A model generated the notes under the pieces. It was not told where the DNA came from, made no database searches, and worked only from the letters and a program-made list of their open reading frames with translations. DNA of 64,000 nt, from positions 1 to 64,000 of the forward strand of contig NZ_QWEY01000006.1 of the NCBI RefSeq assembly GCF_003443995.1, written 5' to 3'. How positions within the stretch are numbered: the first letter of the stretch is position 1; each line of letters opens with the position of its first letter. Position numbers and translations under genes: made by a program. Below are positions 43,556 to 51,992 of this stretch, one piece after another. The DNA is from Pseudotabrizicola alkalilacus. GTDB taxonomy: Bacteria; Pseudomonadota; Alphaproteobacteria; Rhodobacterales; Rhodobacteraceae.

Positions 43556-45997
43556 TCAGCCGCGCAACCGCGCGTTGGCCGCATCCCACGCCGGCCCCTC
43601 CGGCAACACCTCTGCCGCGACCCGGTCGCCAAAGATCTCAACCTCCACCACCGTCCCCGGCACCGCCAGATCAGCCCGCAGCATCCCAAGCCCAAGGCAC
43701 GCCCCGACCCGGTGGCCCCAGCCCGCGCTGGTGACCTCGCCCACCACCGTCCCCTGATGCCAGAGCGTCGCCATATAGGGCGGGTCCAGATCCCCCGCCG
43801 CGACCCGCAGCGTGACAAAGCGCTTTGTCACCCCCGCCTGCTGCTGCGCCAGCAGCGCCGCCCGGCCCCGGAAGTCCGGCTTTGACCAGTCCACAAAGCG
43901 CTCCAGCCCGCCCTGCAACACGGTGTAATCGGTCGACAGATCGCCCTTCCACGCCCGATAGCCCTTCTCGATCCGCAAGCTGTTCAGCGCGAACATGCCA
44001 AAGGGCCGCAGCCCATGCGCCTGCCCCGCACGCCAGACCGCATCCCAGACGCCGGGGGTATCGCCAACCCGCGAATGAACCTCCCAGCCGAGTTCGCCTG
44101 CGAAACTGACCCGCATCAGCAGCACATCCGCCCCGGCGATCCGAGCCTCCTGCCAGGTCAGCCAGGGCCGCGTCAGATCGGCATCGGTCACCCCCGCCAG
44201 CACGTCCCGCGCCTTTGGCCCGGTCACGATCTGCGTGCTCCAGGCGTCGGTCTGATCTTCCAGCACCAGCCCCGGCGCCAGATGCCGCATCAGCCAGGCC
44301 TTGTCATGGTCCTGCGCGGTCGCTGCGGTGATCAACATAATCGCGTCTTCGTCCAGCCGCGCGACACTCATCTCGGTGATGATCCGCCCCTTGTCATCGG
44401 CGAAATAGGCCAGCCCCAGCCGTCCCACCCCCGGCACCCGCCCGGTGATCTGCTGCGCCAGCCACTCTGCCACGCCCGGCCCCCGGATCACAAAGCGCGA
44501 AAACCCCGGCAGGTCGAGGATGCCGCAGGCATCCCGCACCGCCGCGCACTCCGCCTTGACCGCCCGGAACCACGGCCCCTCACGCGCCCATGTCTGCTGC
44601 GACGCCTCAGAGGTGTCATCGCCGTCCGCGGCGTACCAAAGCGCCCGCTCCCAGCCGTTATACGGCCCGAACTGCGCGCCCAACGCGGCGACCCGGTCAT
44701 GCACCGGGCTCAACTTCTTCATCCGTCCCGCAGGCCAGACGTGATGCGGGAAATGCATGGCATATTCATGCCCGTACACCTCCATCCCCTTGGCCACGCA
44801 GTAATCGTGATCCTCAAACCCGGTGAAGCGGCGCGGATCGCACGACCACATGTCCCATTCGGTCGCACCCTCGGTCACCCATTCCGCCAGCACCTTGCCC
44901 GCGCCCCCGGCCTGACAGATGCCAAAGGTGAACACGCAGGCCTCAAAGGCATTGGGCACCCCCGGCATCGGCCCGATCAGCGGGTTGCCGTCGGGGGTAT
45001 AGGGGATCGGCCCGTTGATCACCTTTTGCAGATTGGCCTGTGCCAGCAGCGGCACCCGCGCCATGGCGTCGGTGATGTGCCACTCCAGCCGCTCCAGATC
45101 GTCGGGGAACAGCTGAAAGCTGAAATCCTCCGGCATCGGGTCATCAGGCGTTGCCCAATGCGCGCGGCAGGGGTTTTCATAAGGGCCAAGGTTAAAGCCC
45201 ATCTTTTCCTGCCGCAGGTAGTAAGAGCTGTCGACATCGCGCAACAGCGGCAGCTTGTGGCCGACCTCCTTTGTCCAGGCCTCCAGCTCGGGGATGGTGT
45301 CAAACAACAGGTACTGATGGCTCATCACCATCATCGGCACCCGGCGGCCAAACATCCGCCCCACCTCGGCGGCATAATAGCCGCCCGCATTCACCACGAA
45401 CTCCGCCCGGATCTCGCCCTTGGGCGTGGTCAGCACCCATTCGCTCCCGGTCCACGCGGCCTGCGTCACCGGACAGAACCGCTCGACATGTGCGCCCATA
45501 TCCCGCGCGCCCTTGGCCAGCGCCTGCGTCAGCTGCGCCGGATCAATATCGCCGTCATAAGGATCATACAGCGCCCCGCTTAAGCCTGCCGTCTGCACAA
45601 AGGGATAGCGCCCGGCAATCTCGTCCGGCCCCAGCACCGCCAGATCCATCCCCTGTGCCGCGCCCATCCCGGCCACCCGACGGAATTCCAGCAGCCGCTC
45701 CGCGCCATGCCCCAAGCGAACCGAGCCGGTCACGTTGTAATTCATCGGATAGCCGACCGCCTCGCCCAGCCCCCGGTATAGCCCCGCCGAATAGCGCTGC
45801 ATGTTCATGATCGACCAGCTTGACGAAAACGTCGGCACATTGCCCGCCGCATGCCAGGTGCTGCCCGCCGTCAGCTCGTTCTTTTCCAGCAGCACACAGT
45901 CGCGCCAGCCGGCCAGACCCAGATGATACAGGCAGGACGCGCCCACAGCACCACCCCCGATGATCACCACGCGCGCGCTACCGGGCAAGCCTGCCAT
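43556..45997 (-). CDS. FAD-dependent dehydrogenase fused to GcvT domain, copy 2
   Basis: This 813-residue protein has the same layout as its downstream neighbour: an FAD motif (VVIIGGGAVGASCLYHLGLAG), flavinylation-type GSTWHAAGN, a central linker, and a GcvT domain (ILDLPGFSRFVIRGPG, GELGWEVHSRVG). It is the first gene of the amine cluster and probably has the divergent LysR product as regulator. Sequence divergence from copy 1 suggests that the two act on successive N-methyl groups (for example dimethylglycine then sarcosine), which is inference. Confidence 0.9.
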   Translation of the reverse strand: MAGLPGSARVVIIGGGAVGASCLYHLGLAGWRDCVLLEKNELTAGSTWHAAGNVPTFSSSWSIMNMQRYSAGLYRGLGEAVGYPMNYNVTGSVRLGHGAERLLEFRRVAGMGAAQGMDLAVLGPDEIAGRYPFVQTAGLSGALYDPYDGDIDPAQLTQALAKGARDMGAHVERFCPVTQAAWTGSEWVLTTPKGEIRAEFVVNAGGYYAAEVGRMFGRRVPMMVMSHQYLLFDTIPELEAWTKEVGHKLPLLRDVDSSYYLRQEKMGFNLGPYENPCRAHWATPDDPMPEDFSFQLFPDDLERLEWHITDAMARVPLLAQANLQKVINGPIPYTPDGNPLIGPMPGVPNAFEACVFTFGICQAGGAGKVLAEWVTEGATEWDMWSCDPRRFTGFEDHDYCVAKGMEVYGHEYAMHFPHHVWPAGRMKKLSPVHDRVAALGAQFGPYNGWERALWYAADGDDTSEASQQTWAREGPWFRAVKAECAAVRDACGILDLPGFSRFVIRGPGVAEWLAQQITGRVPGVGRLGLAYFADDKGRIITEMSVARLDEDAIMLITAATAQDHDKAWLMRHLAPGLVLEDQTDAWSTQIVTGPKARDVLAGVTDADLTRPWLTWQEARIAGADVLLMRVSFAGELGWEVHSRVGDTPGVWDAVWRAGQAHGLRPFGMFALNSLRIEKGYRAWKGDLSTDYTVLQGGLERFVDWSKPDFRGRAALLAQQQAGVTKRFVTLRVAAGDLDPPYMATLWHQGTVVGEVTSAGWGHRVGACLGLGMLRADLAVPGTVVEVEIFGDRVAAEVLPEGPAWDAANARLRG

Positions 45998-46073
45998 GCT
46001 GTCTCTCCTGTACCAGTCGCCGCCACTATCTGCGTGCGCGCGGGAGCTTTCAATTCGCCTGTATGCCCGCTAT

Positions 46074-46092
46074 TGATCGGAAATCCCGATCA
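46074..46092. promoter_or_regulatory. Palindrome in the divergent lysR / amine-cluster interval
   Basis: TGATCGGAAATCCCGATCA has perfect 7-base arms and a 5-base centre. It lies 77 bases from the start of the minus-strand dehydrogenase and 107 bases from the lysR start. The T-N-A spaced dyad fits a LysR-type operator. Just beyond it (46094-46119) lies a half copy of the repeat seen at 38385-38448. Confidence 0.5.
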
Positions 46093-46198
46093 GCTTCATC
46101 TTGGCTGAAATGCTCCGGGTATGGACATCGGTTCGCCATCGGTTCAAGGACCGATGGCCATGGGGGCAACGCTCCCTGGTTTGCCACAGGACCAGCCC

Positions 46199-47059
46199 AT
46201 GCAAATCGAGCTCATCGACACCTTCCTCGACCTTATCGAAACCCGCAGCTTCAACCGCAGTGCCGAGCGTCTGGGGCTGACCCAGTCCACCATTTCCGGC
46301 CGGGTCGTCGCGCTGGAGCAGGCGCTTGGCGCGCGGCTGTTCACCCGTTCGCGCGCGGGCACGCAACTGACCACCGAAGGGCTGAAATTCGAACCCCACG
46401 CGCGCCTGCTCCGGCAGGAATGGATGATGGCGCGGCGGGCGGTGACCGACAGCGGCACGGCGGCGCTCACCCTGCGCATCGGCATCCAGAATGATCTGGT
46501 GCCTGCCCATCTGGGCGCGCTGATTGCGGCCTTCCGCGCGCTGCTGCCGCAGGCGGCGCTTTATGTCGAACCCGATTACTCGACCCAGATGTGCGCCGAT
46601 CTGGTCACCGGGGCCTTGGATTTCGCCATTTTGTTCACGCCAAAGCCGCAGCCCGATCTGTATTTCGACTCGCTGCCCGACATTCCCTACCGGCTGATCT
46701 CGACCGACACCGCCAACCTGTCCGCCATCACGCCCGAGCGTTACGTCTGCGCCAATTTCTCCCCCGCGTTCGAGACGGCACATAGACAGCACCTGCCACA
46801 TCTGAGCGCCGCGCCGCTGTCGGTCGGGCAAAGCAGTGCCGTAGCGCTCTTGCTGACCCATCTGGGCGGGTCGGGTTATGTGATGGAAAGCCACGCCCGC
46901 GATCTGGTGGCGGCGGGCGGGTTTCAGATGGTCACGGACGCCCCGGTGATCCGCCAGCCGGTCTATGCCGCGATGCACCTGCGCAACCGCACCGGCACCA
47001 CCCACAAGCGGATGGCAGAGGCCGCGCGCCGCAGGCTGCAAGCCGGCGGCGCGCGGTAG
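46199..47059 (+). CDS. LysR-family transcriptional regulator
   Basis: This 286-residue protein has an N-terminal winged helix-turn-helix (LIDTFLDLIETRSFNRSAERLGLTQSTISGRVVALE) and a C-terminal periplasmic-binding-like effector domain. I chose the ATG at 46199, which begins at the HTH with AGGACC upstream, over the frame start at 46121. Divergent orientation from the dehydrogenase/mttB-like cluster suggests that it activates that cluster in response to an amine ligand. Confidence 0.87.
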   Translation: MQIELIDTFLDLIETRSFNRSAERLGLTQSTISGRVVALEQALGARLFTRSRAGTQLTTEGLKFEPHARLLRQEWMMARRAVTDSGTAALTLRIGIQNDLVPAHLGALIAAFRALLPQAALYVEPDYSTQMCADLVTGALDFAILFTPKPQPDLYFDSLPDIPYRLISTDTANLSAITPERYVCANFSPAFETAHRQHLPHLSAAPLSVGQSSAVALLLTHLGGSGYVMESHARDLVAAGGFQMVTDAPVIRQPVYAAMHLRNRTGTTHKRMAEAARRRLQAGGAR

Positions 47060-47177
47060 TGCTGTGACCGAAGGGGCGGCGCGGAGCCGATTGGCAAAGC
47101 ACGGGACGGCGGCAAGACCGGCGCTTCCCTCCCCCCTTGTGGGGGAGGGAGAGGGTGGGGGGGCGATGGCGTTGCCG

Positions 47178-47200
47178 TGGCGGGGTTAACCCCGCCCTAC
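47178..47200. repeat. Inverted 23-base element, copy 1 (preA 3' end)
   Basis: Contains the perfect palindrome GGCGGGGTTAACCCCGCC (47179-47196), extending into CTAC. It overlaps the preA stop codon. The reverse complement of the full unit matches 48508-48530 except for two positions. Confidence 0.7.
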
Positions 47201-48495
47201 TCCGCTGCCACGCTCGGGTTGTTGGGATGCGTGGTCCAGTTGGCGTAATCGCCCACCGTATCCCCGGTGCGCGGGTCCACCGCGCCCTTTGGCATCTCGG
47301 TCATGGTGATGCAATTCTCCACCGGGCAGACGTTGACGCACAGGTTGCAGGCGACGCAGTCTTCATCCTTCACCTCGAACACCCGGCCCGGCAGCATCGC
47401 AATCGCCTGATGGCTGGTATCCTCGCAGGCGGCATAGCAGCGGCCACATTTGATGCACAGATCCTGATCAATCTGCGCCTTGGTCACATAGTTCAGGTTC
47501 AGGAACTGCCAGTCTGTCACATTCGGCACCGCACGCCCGACCAGATCGGCGGTCGAGGTCATGCCCTTGTCATCCATGTACTGCGACAGGCCCGAAATCA
47601 TCTCCTGCACGATCTTGAAGCCATAGGTCATTGCCGCCGTGCAGACCTGCACATTGCCCGCGCCAAGCGCCATGAACTCTGCCGCATCGCGCCATGTGGT
47701 CACCCCGCCGATGCCGGAAATCGGCAGGCCATGGGTCTCGGGCGACCGCGCAATCTCGGCCACCATGTTCAGCGCAATCGGCTTCACCGCCGGGCCGCAA
47801 TAGCCGCCATGGGTGCCCTTGCCGTCGATCATCGGCTCGGGGCTGAAACTGTCGAGGTTAACGCTCGTGATCGAATTAATGGTGTTGATCAGCGAAACCG
47901 CATCCGCCCCGCCGCGCTTGGCGGCTTCGGCAGGCTTGCGGATGTCAGAGATGTTCGGCGTCAGCTTGACGATACAAGGCATGCGCGAGTGCTGTTTGAC
48001 CCAACGCGTGACCATCTCGATATATTCCGGCACCTGCCCCACAGCAGACCCCATGCCGCGCTCGGCCATGCCATGCGGGCAGCCAAAGTTCAGTTCCACC
48101 CCGTCAGCCTCGGTATCCTCGATCCGGTGCAGGATGTCTTTCCACGATTCCTCATCGCAGGGCACCATCAGCGAAATGATCAGCGCCCGGTCCTTCCAGT
48201 CGCGCTTGACCGATTTGATCTCGCGCAGGTTCACCTCCAAGGGTCGGTCGGTGATCAGCTCGATGTTGTTCAGCCCCAGAAGCCTGCGGTCCGCGCCCCA
48301 GATCGCGCCATAGCGCGGGCCGTTGACGTTCACCACCGGCGGCCCTTCAGAGCCAAGGGTTTTCCACACCACGCCACCCCAGCCTGCTTCAAAAGCGCGG
48401 CGGACGTTGTATTCCTTGTCCGTGGGCGGGGCCGAGGCCAGCCAGAACGGGTTGGGGGATTTGATGCCGATGAAATCGGTTGTCAGGTTTGCCAT
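47197..48495 (-). CDS. preA: NAD-dependent dihydropyrimidine dehydrogenase, PreA subunit
   Basis: This 432-residue FMN protein reduces uracil or thymine to the dihydro form. It has a dihydroorotate-dehydrogenase-like barrel with the catalytic Cys in FGCPHGMAERGMG, followed by two 4Fe-4S motifs at the C-terminus (CIKCGRCYAAC and CVACNLCVNVC). Electrons come from PreT, encoded just upstream. It is flanked by two inverted copies of a 23-base GC-rich element. The later enzymes of reductive pyrimidine breakdown are not in the window. Confidence 0.95.
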   Translation of the reverse strand: MANLTTDFIGIKSPNPFWLASAPPTDKEYNVRRAFEAGWGGVVWKTLGSEGPPVVNVNGPRYGAIWGADRRLLGLNNIELITDRPLEVNLREIKSVKRDWKDRALIISLMVPCDEESWKDILHRIEDTEADGVELNFGCPHGMAERGMGSAVGQVPEYIEMVTRWVKQHSRMPCIVKLTPNISDIRKPAEAAKRGGADAVSLINTINSITSVNLDSFSPEPMIDGKGTHGGYCGPAVKPIALNMVAEIARSPETHGLPISGIGGVTTWRDAAEFMALGAGNVQVCTAAMTYGFKIVQEMISGLSQYMDDKGMTSTADLVGRAVPNVTDWQFLNLNYVTKAQIDQDLCIKCGRCYAACEDTSHQAIAMLPGRVFEVKDEDCVACNLCVNVCPVENCITMTEMPKGAVDPRTGDTVGDYANWTTHPNNPSVAAE

Positions 48496-48507
48496 ATCAA
48501 TCTCTCC

Positions 48508-48530
48508 GTAGGGCGGGGTTCAGCCCGCCA
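48508..48530. repeat. Inverted 23-base element, copy 2 (preT 3' end)
   Basis: GTAGGGCGGGGTT-CAGCCCGCCA overlaps the preT stop codon and fills the preT-preA gap. It forms a hairpin GGCGGG/CCCGCC and is inverted relative to copy 1. Confidence 0.7.
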
Positions 48531-49845
48531 CCCCCATCAGGGACACATGAATCGCCTCTGCCGCATCCCGGCCCTGCGCGACAGCGGTCACGGTCAGGTC
48601 TTCGCCCCCGCCCGTGCAATCGCCCCCGGCCCAGACCCGCGCTGGCAATCCGGCAATCTTGCCGCCCTCCAGCGCAGCCCCCGCCGGCACACCGCTCAGG
48701 GTCTGTCCGATGGCCTTGAACACCTGATCGGCCTTCAGCCGGAATGTCTCGCCGGTCGGCTGCAGCCCATCGGCGGTGTCGGCCACATAGCCGAACTCCA
48801 CCTCGCGCACCGCACCATTGCCATGCACCGCCACCGGGGCGGCGTTGCAGATGATCCGCACGCCGACACTGGTCGCATGCTCCTGCTCGTAGCCTGACGC
48901 GCTCATCCTGTCCTGACCGCGCCGGTAGACGATGGTGACGTTTTCCGCCCCCAGCAGCTTTGACTGCACGGCGGCATCCACCGCCGTCATCCCGCCGCCG
49001 ATCACCACCACATCGCGACCCACCGGCAGCGTGGTCAGATCATCGGTCTGGCGCAACTCGGCGATGAAATCGACGGCATTGGCCACGCCTGCCTTATCCT
49101 CGCCCGCCGCGCGCAGGGCATTCACGCCGCCCAGACCGATGCCCAGAAACACCGCGTCATGCATGGCAAGCAGGCCCTCCAGCTTAATATCCCGGCCCAG
49201 TTCCACCCCGGTCTGCACCGTGATGCCGCCGATCTGCAGCAGCCACTCCACCTCCCTCTGCGCAAAATTGCCGGTCGATTTGTAGCTGGCGATGCCGTAT
49301 TCGTTCAGCCCCCCCGCCTTGGCGCGGCGCTCATAGACCATCACCTCGTGCCCGTGCAGCGCCAGCCGGTGCGCGCAGGCCAGACCCGCAGGCCCCGCCC
49401 CCACCACCGCCACCGTCCGGCCGGTCGCAGCCGCGCGGGCAAACGGATGCAAGCCGCGCGCCATCGCCGTATCGGTGGCAAAGCGCTGCAAGCGCCCGAT
49501 CTCCACCGGCTTGCCCTCGGCCACCTCGCGCACGCAGACCTCTTCGCACAGCGTCTCGGTCGGGCAGACACGGGCGCACATGCCGCCCAGAATGTTCTGA
49601 GTCCAGATCGTGGTCGCCGCAGACTCCGCGGTGCCAGTCGCGATCTGGCGGATGAACAGCGGAATATCGATGCTGGTCGGGCAGGCCGTAACGCAAGGCG
49701 CATCATGGCAGAAATAGCAGCGATCAGCGGCGACATGCGCCTCATGCTGATCCAGTGGTGGTTCGTGGTCGGCAAAGTTCCCGACGATCCTGTCGGCTGG
49801 CAGGCGCGCGGGGGCAATGCCGGGCGTCAGCGGGCTGTTGGTCAT
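48520..49845 (-). CDS. preT: NAD-dependent dihydropyrimidine dehydrogenase, PreT subunit
   Basis: This 441-residue glutamate-synthase-small-subunit-like flavoprotein has N-terminal Cys clusters for 4Fe-4S (CYFCHDAPCVTACP, MCARVCPTETLCEEVC), an FAD motif (VAVVGAGPAGLACAHRL) and an NAD motif (VVVIGGGMTAVDAAV). It takes electrons from NADH and passes them to PreA. The ATG at 49845 starts MTNSPLTPG; the longer frame to 49935 translates AT-rich regulatory sequence. Confidence 0.94.
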   Translation of the reverse strand: MTNSPLTPGIAPARLPADRIVGNFADHEPPLDQHEAHVAADRCYFCHDAPCVTACPTSIDIPLFIRQIATGTAESAATTIWTQNILGGMCARVCPTETLCEEVCVREVAEGKPVEIGRLQRFATDTAMARGLHPFARAAATGRTVAVVGAGPAGLACAHRLALHGHEVMVYERRAKAGGLNEYGIASYKSTGNFAQREVEWLLQIGGITVQTGVELGRDIKLEGLLAMHDAVFLGIGLGGVNALRAAGEDKAGVANAVDFIAELRQTDDLTTLPVGRDVVVIGGGMTAVDAAVQSKLLGAENVTIVYRRGQDRMSASGYEQEHATSVGVRIICNAAPVAVHGNGAVREVEFGYVADTADGLQPTGETFRLKADQVFKAIGQTLSGVPAGAALEGGKIAGLPARVWAGGDCTGGGEDLTVTAVAQGRDAAEAIHVSLMGVAG

Positions 49846-49903
49846 GGGCGGTCGTCTCCCTGTTTTTATGATCTTTGAGAAAAAGCTGGCACAGGTCCAT
49901 TTT

Positions 49904-49919
49904 TTTATCAAATGGTAAA
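49904..49919. promoter_or_regulatory. Imperfect palindrome upstream of preT
   Basis: TTTATCA-AA-TGGTAAA (one mismatch between arms) lies 59 bases upstream of the preT ATG, in the AT-rich part of the divergent preT/accB interval (49846-50093). Its form resembles operators of GntR or TetR-like regulators. The rest of the interval shows no gene. Confidence 0.4.
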
Positions 49920-50093
49920 TTTTACTGCGCCACAAAATTTCGGGATCGCGCCATCAGACTGCCCAAAAATTGCACAGCCGAAAGGGTGCTTTTCTCGCCC
50001 GAAAACGCGGGCTATAAGCGGACAGCCCCGACCGAGGCCTTTGCGCCATGGTAAGACGGTCACCAACTGGCATAAACGCCAATAGAGGACGGC

Positions 50094-50579
50094 ATGAGCA
50101 AACATTCCCCCGACGCAGATGTGGCCTTTATCTCGGCCCTTGCAGAGCTTCTGAACAAGAACGAACTGACCGAGCTGAGCGTAAAGCGCGAATATGGCGA
50201 GGATGACAGCCTTGAGGTGCGCGTGGTCAAACAGGCCAATATCGTCACCACCCAAGTAGCTGCCCCCGCCCCGGTCTATGCCGCAGCGCCGGCTCCGGCC
50301 TCCGCTCCGGCAGCAGCCGCAGGCAATGATGACCCGGCCCAGCATCCGGGCGCAGTCACCTCGCCCATGGTCGGCACCTGTTATCTGGCGGCTGAACCCG
50401 GTGCGACGCCCTTCATCACCATCGGCGCCACCGTGGCCGAGGGGCAGACGGTTCTGATCATCGAAGCGATGAAGACCATGAACCACATCCCTGCCCCGCG
50501 CGCCGGCACCATCAAGCGCATTCTGGTCGAGGATGGCACCGCCGTTGAATTCGGCGCGCCCCTGTTGATCATCGAGTGA
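50094..50579 (+). CDS. accB: Acetyl-CoA carboxylase biotin carboxyl carrier protein
   Basis: This 161-residue protein has an N-terminal helical region, an Ala/Pro-rich flexible linker (about 56-80), and a biotinyl domain with the biotin-accepting Lys127 in EAMKTMN (Thr instead of the second Met of the usual AMKM). It carries the carboxyl group from AccC to the carboxyltransferase AccAD. AGAGGACGGC precedes the ATG. It is coupled to accC. Confidence 0.96.
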   Translation: MSKHSPDADVAFISALAELLNKNELTELSVKREYGEDDSLEVRVVKQANIVTTQVAAPAPVYAAAPAPASAPAAAAGNDDPAQHPGAVTSPMVGTCYLAAEPGATPFITIGATVAEGQTVLIIEAMKTMNHIPAPRAGTIKRILVEDGTAVEFGAPLLIIE

Positions 50580-50584
50580 CGCCG

Positions 50585-51931
50585 ATGTTTGAAAAAATCC
50601 TGATCGCCAACCGGGGGGAGATCGCGCTGCGCGTGATCCGCGCCTGCCGCGAAATGGGGATCAAATCGGTCGCCGTCCACTCAACCGCTGACGCCGATGC
50701 CATGCATGTGCGCATGGCGGATGAGTCGATCTGCATCGGCCCGGCCTCCAGCACCGAAAGCTATCTCAACAAGGCCGCCATCATTTCGGCGTGCGAGATC
50801 ACCGGCGCACAAGCCGTGCATCCGGGCTACGGCTTCCTGTCCGAAAACGCCAGCTTTGCGCAGGCCTTGCAAGATCACGGCCTGACCTTCATCGGCCCCA
50901 ATGCCGAACATATCCGCATCATGGGCGACAAGATCACCGCCAAGGTCACCGCGATGGAACTGGGCATACCGGTCGTGCCGGGGTCCGATGGTGGCGTGCC
51001 CGATTTCGAAACCGCGATCGGCGTGGCGGAAAAGATCGGCTTTCCGGTGATCATCAAGGCCACCGCAGGCGGTGGCGGGCGCGGCATGAAGGTGGCAAAG
51101 AATGCCGCCGAACTGGAAGTCGCCTTCCGCACCGCCCGGTCCGAGGCCAAGAACGCCTTTGGCAATGACGAAGTCTATATCGAGAAATACCTGCAAAAAC
51201 CGCGCCATATCGAGATTCAGGTCTTTGGCGACGGCAAAGGAAACGCCGTGCATCTGGGCGAACGCGACTGCTCCTTGCAGCGCCGCCACCAGAAGGTGTT
51301 CGAAGAGGCCCCCGGCCCGTCGATCACCCCGAAAATGCGCGCTGATATCGGCAAGATCTGTGCCGAAGCCGTGGCCAAGATCAACTATATCGGCGCGGGC
51401 ACGGTCGAATTTCTGTATGAAGACGGCAAGTTCTACTTCATCGAGATGAACACCCGGCTGCAGGTCGAACACCCGGTCACCGAATACATCTTCGGCGTCG
51501 ATCTGGTGCGCGAACAGATCCGCGTTGCCTCTGGCATGTCGATGTCGTTCACGCAAGACGAGCTGGAAATCAACGGCCACGCCATCGAGGTGCGGATCAA
51601 CGCCGAAAAACTGCCGAATTTCTCGCCCTGCCCCGGCAAGGTCCAGATGTTCCACGCCCCCGGCGGCTTTGGCGTGCGGATGGATTCGGCGCTCTATTCC
51701 GGCTATTCGATCCCACCCTATTACGACAGCCTAATCGGCAAGCTGATCGTGCATGGCCGCGACCGGCCCGAGGCGCTGGCCCGCCTGCGCCGCGCTTTGG
51801 GAGAGCTGATCATCGACGGGGTCGAGACCACGGTACCGCTGTTCGATGCCCTGCTGAACGAGCCTGACATCCAGTCGGGCGAGTACAACATTCACTGGCT
51901 GGAAAAATGGCTGGCTGCCCAGTTCGGCTAA
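50585..51931 (+). CDS. accC: Acetyl-CoA carboxylase biotin carboxylase subunit
   Basis: This 448-residue ATP-grasp enzyme carboxylates biotin on AccB. Visible are the glycine-rich ATP loop in [28 protein letters not shown] with catalytic Glu and Arg residues, and the N-terminal [17 protein letters not shown]. The ATG at 50585 gives the usual [12 protein letters not shown] start; a GTG at 50576 overlapping the accB stop is also in frame. The operon continues to aat after a 61-base gap containing a strong hairpin. Confidence 0.97.
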   Translation: MFEKILIANRGEIALRVIRACREMGIKSVAVHSTADADAMHVRMADESICIGPASSTESYLNKAAIISACEITGAQAVHPGYGFLSENASFAQALQDHGLTFIGPNAEHIRIMGDKITAKVTAMELGIPVVPGSDGGVPDFETAIGVAEKIGFPVIIKATAGGGGRGMKVAKNAAELEVAFRTARSEAKNAFGNDEVYIEKYLQKPRHIEIQVFGDGKGNAVHLGERDCSLQRRHQKVFEEAPGPSITPKMRADIGKICAEAVAKINYIGAGTVEFLYEDGKFYFIEMNTRLQVEHPVTEYIFGVDLVREQIRVASGMSMSFTQDELEINGHAIEVRINAEKLPNFSPCPGKVQMFHAPGGFGVRMDSALYSGYSIPPYYDSLIGKLIVHGRDRPEALARLRRALGELIIDGVETTVPLFDALLNEPDIQSGEYNIHWLEKWLAAQFG

Positions 51932-51939
51932 GCCCTGCC

Positions 51940-51960
51940 GGGGGGGCGACCCGCCCCCCC
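51940..51960 (+). terminator. Perfect hairpin after accC
   Basis: GGGGGGGCG (51940-51948) pairs with CGCCCCCCC (51952-51960) around a 3-base loop, 9 bases after the accC stop. No T-run follows, so it more likely stabilises the accBC message or attenuates aat than fully terminates. Confidence 0.5.
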
Positions 51961-51992
51961 GCCGCCTGTCCCGTCCCGGCTGCGCGGCTGAC

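Noticed and set aside
41799-43757. 652-codon open frame opposite the first FAD/GcvT dehydrogenase
   Set aside because: Shadow of a well-supported gene; Arg/His/Pro-rich with no family features.
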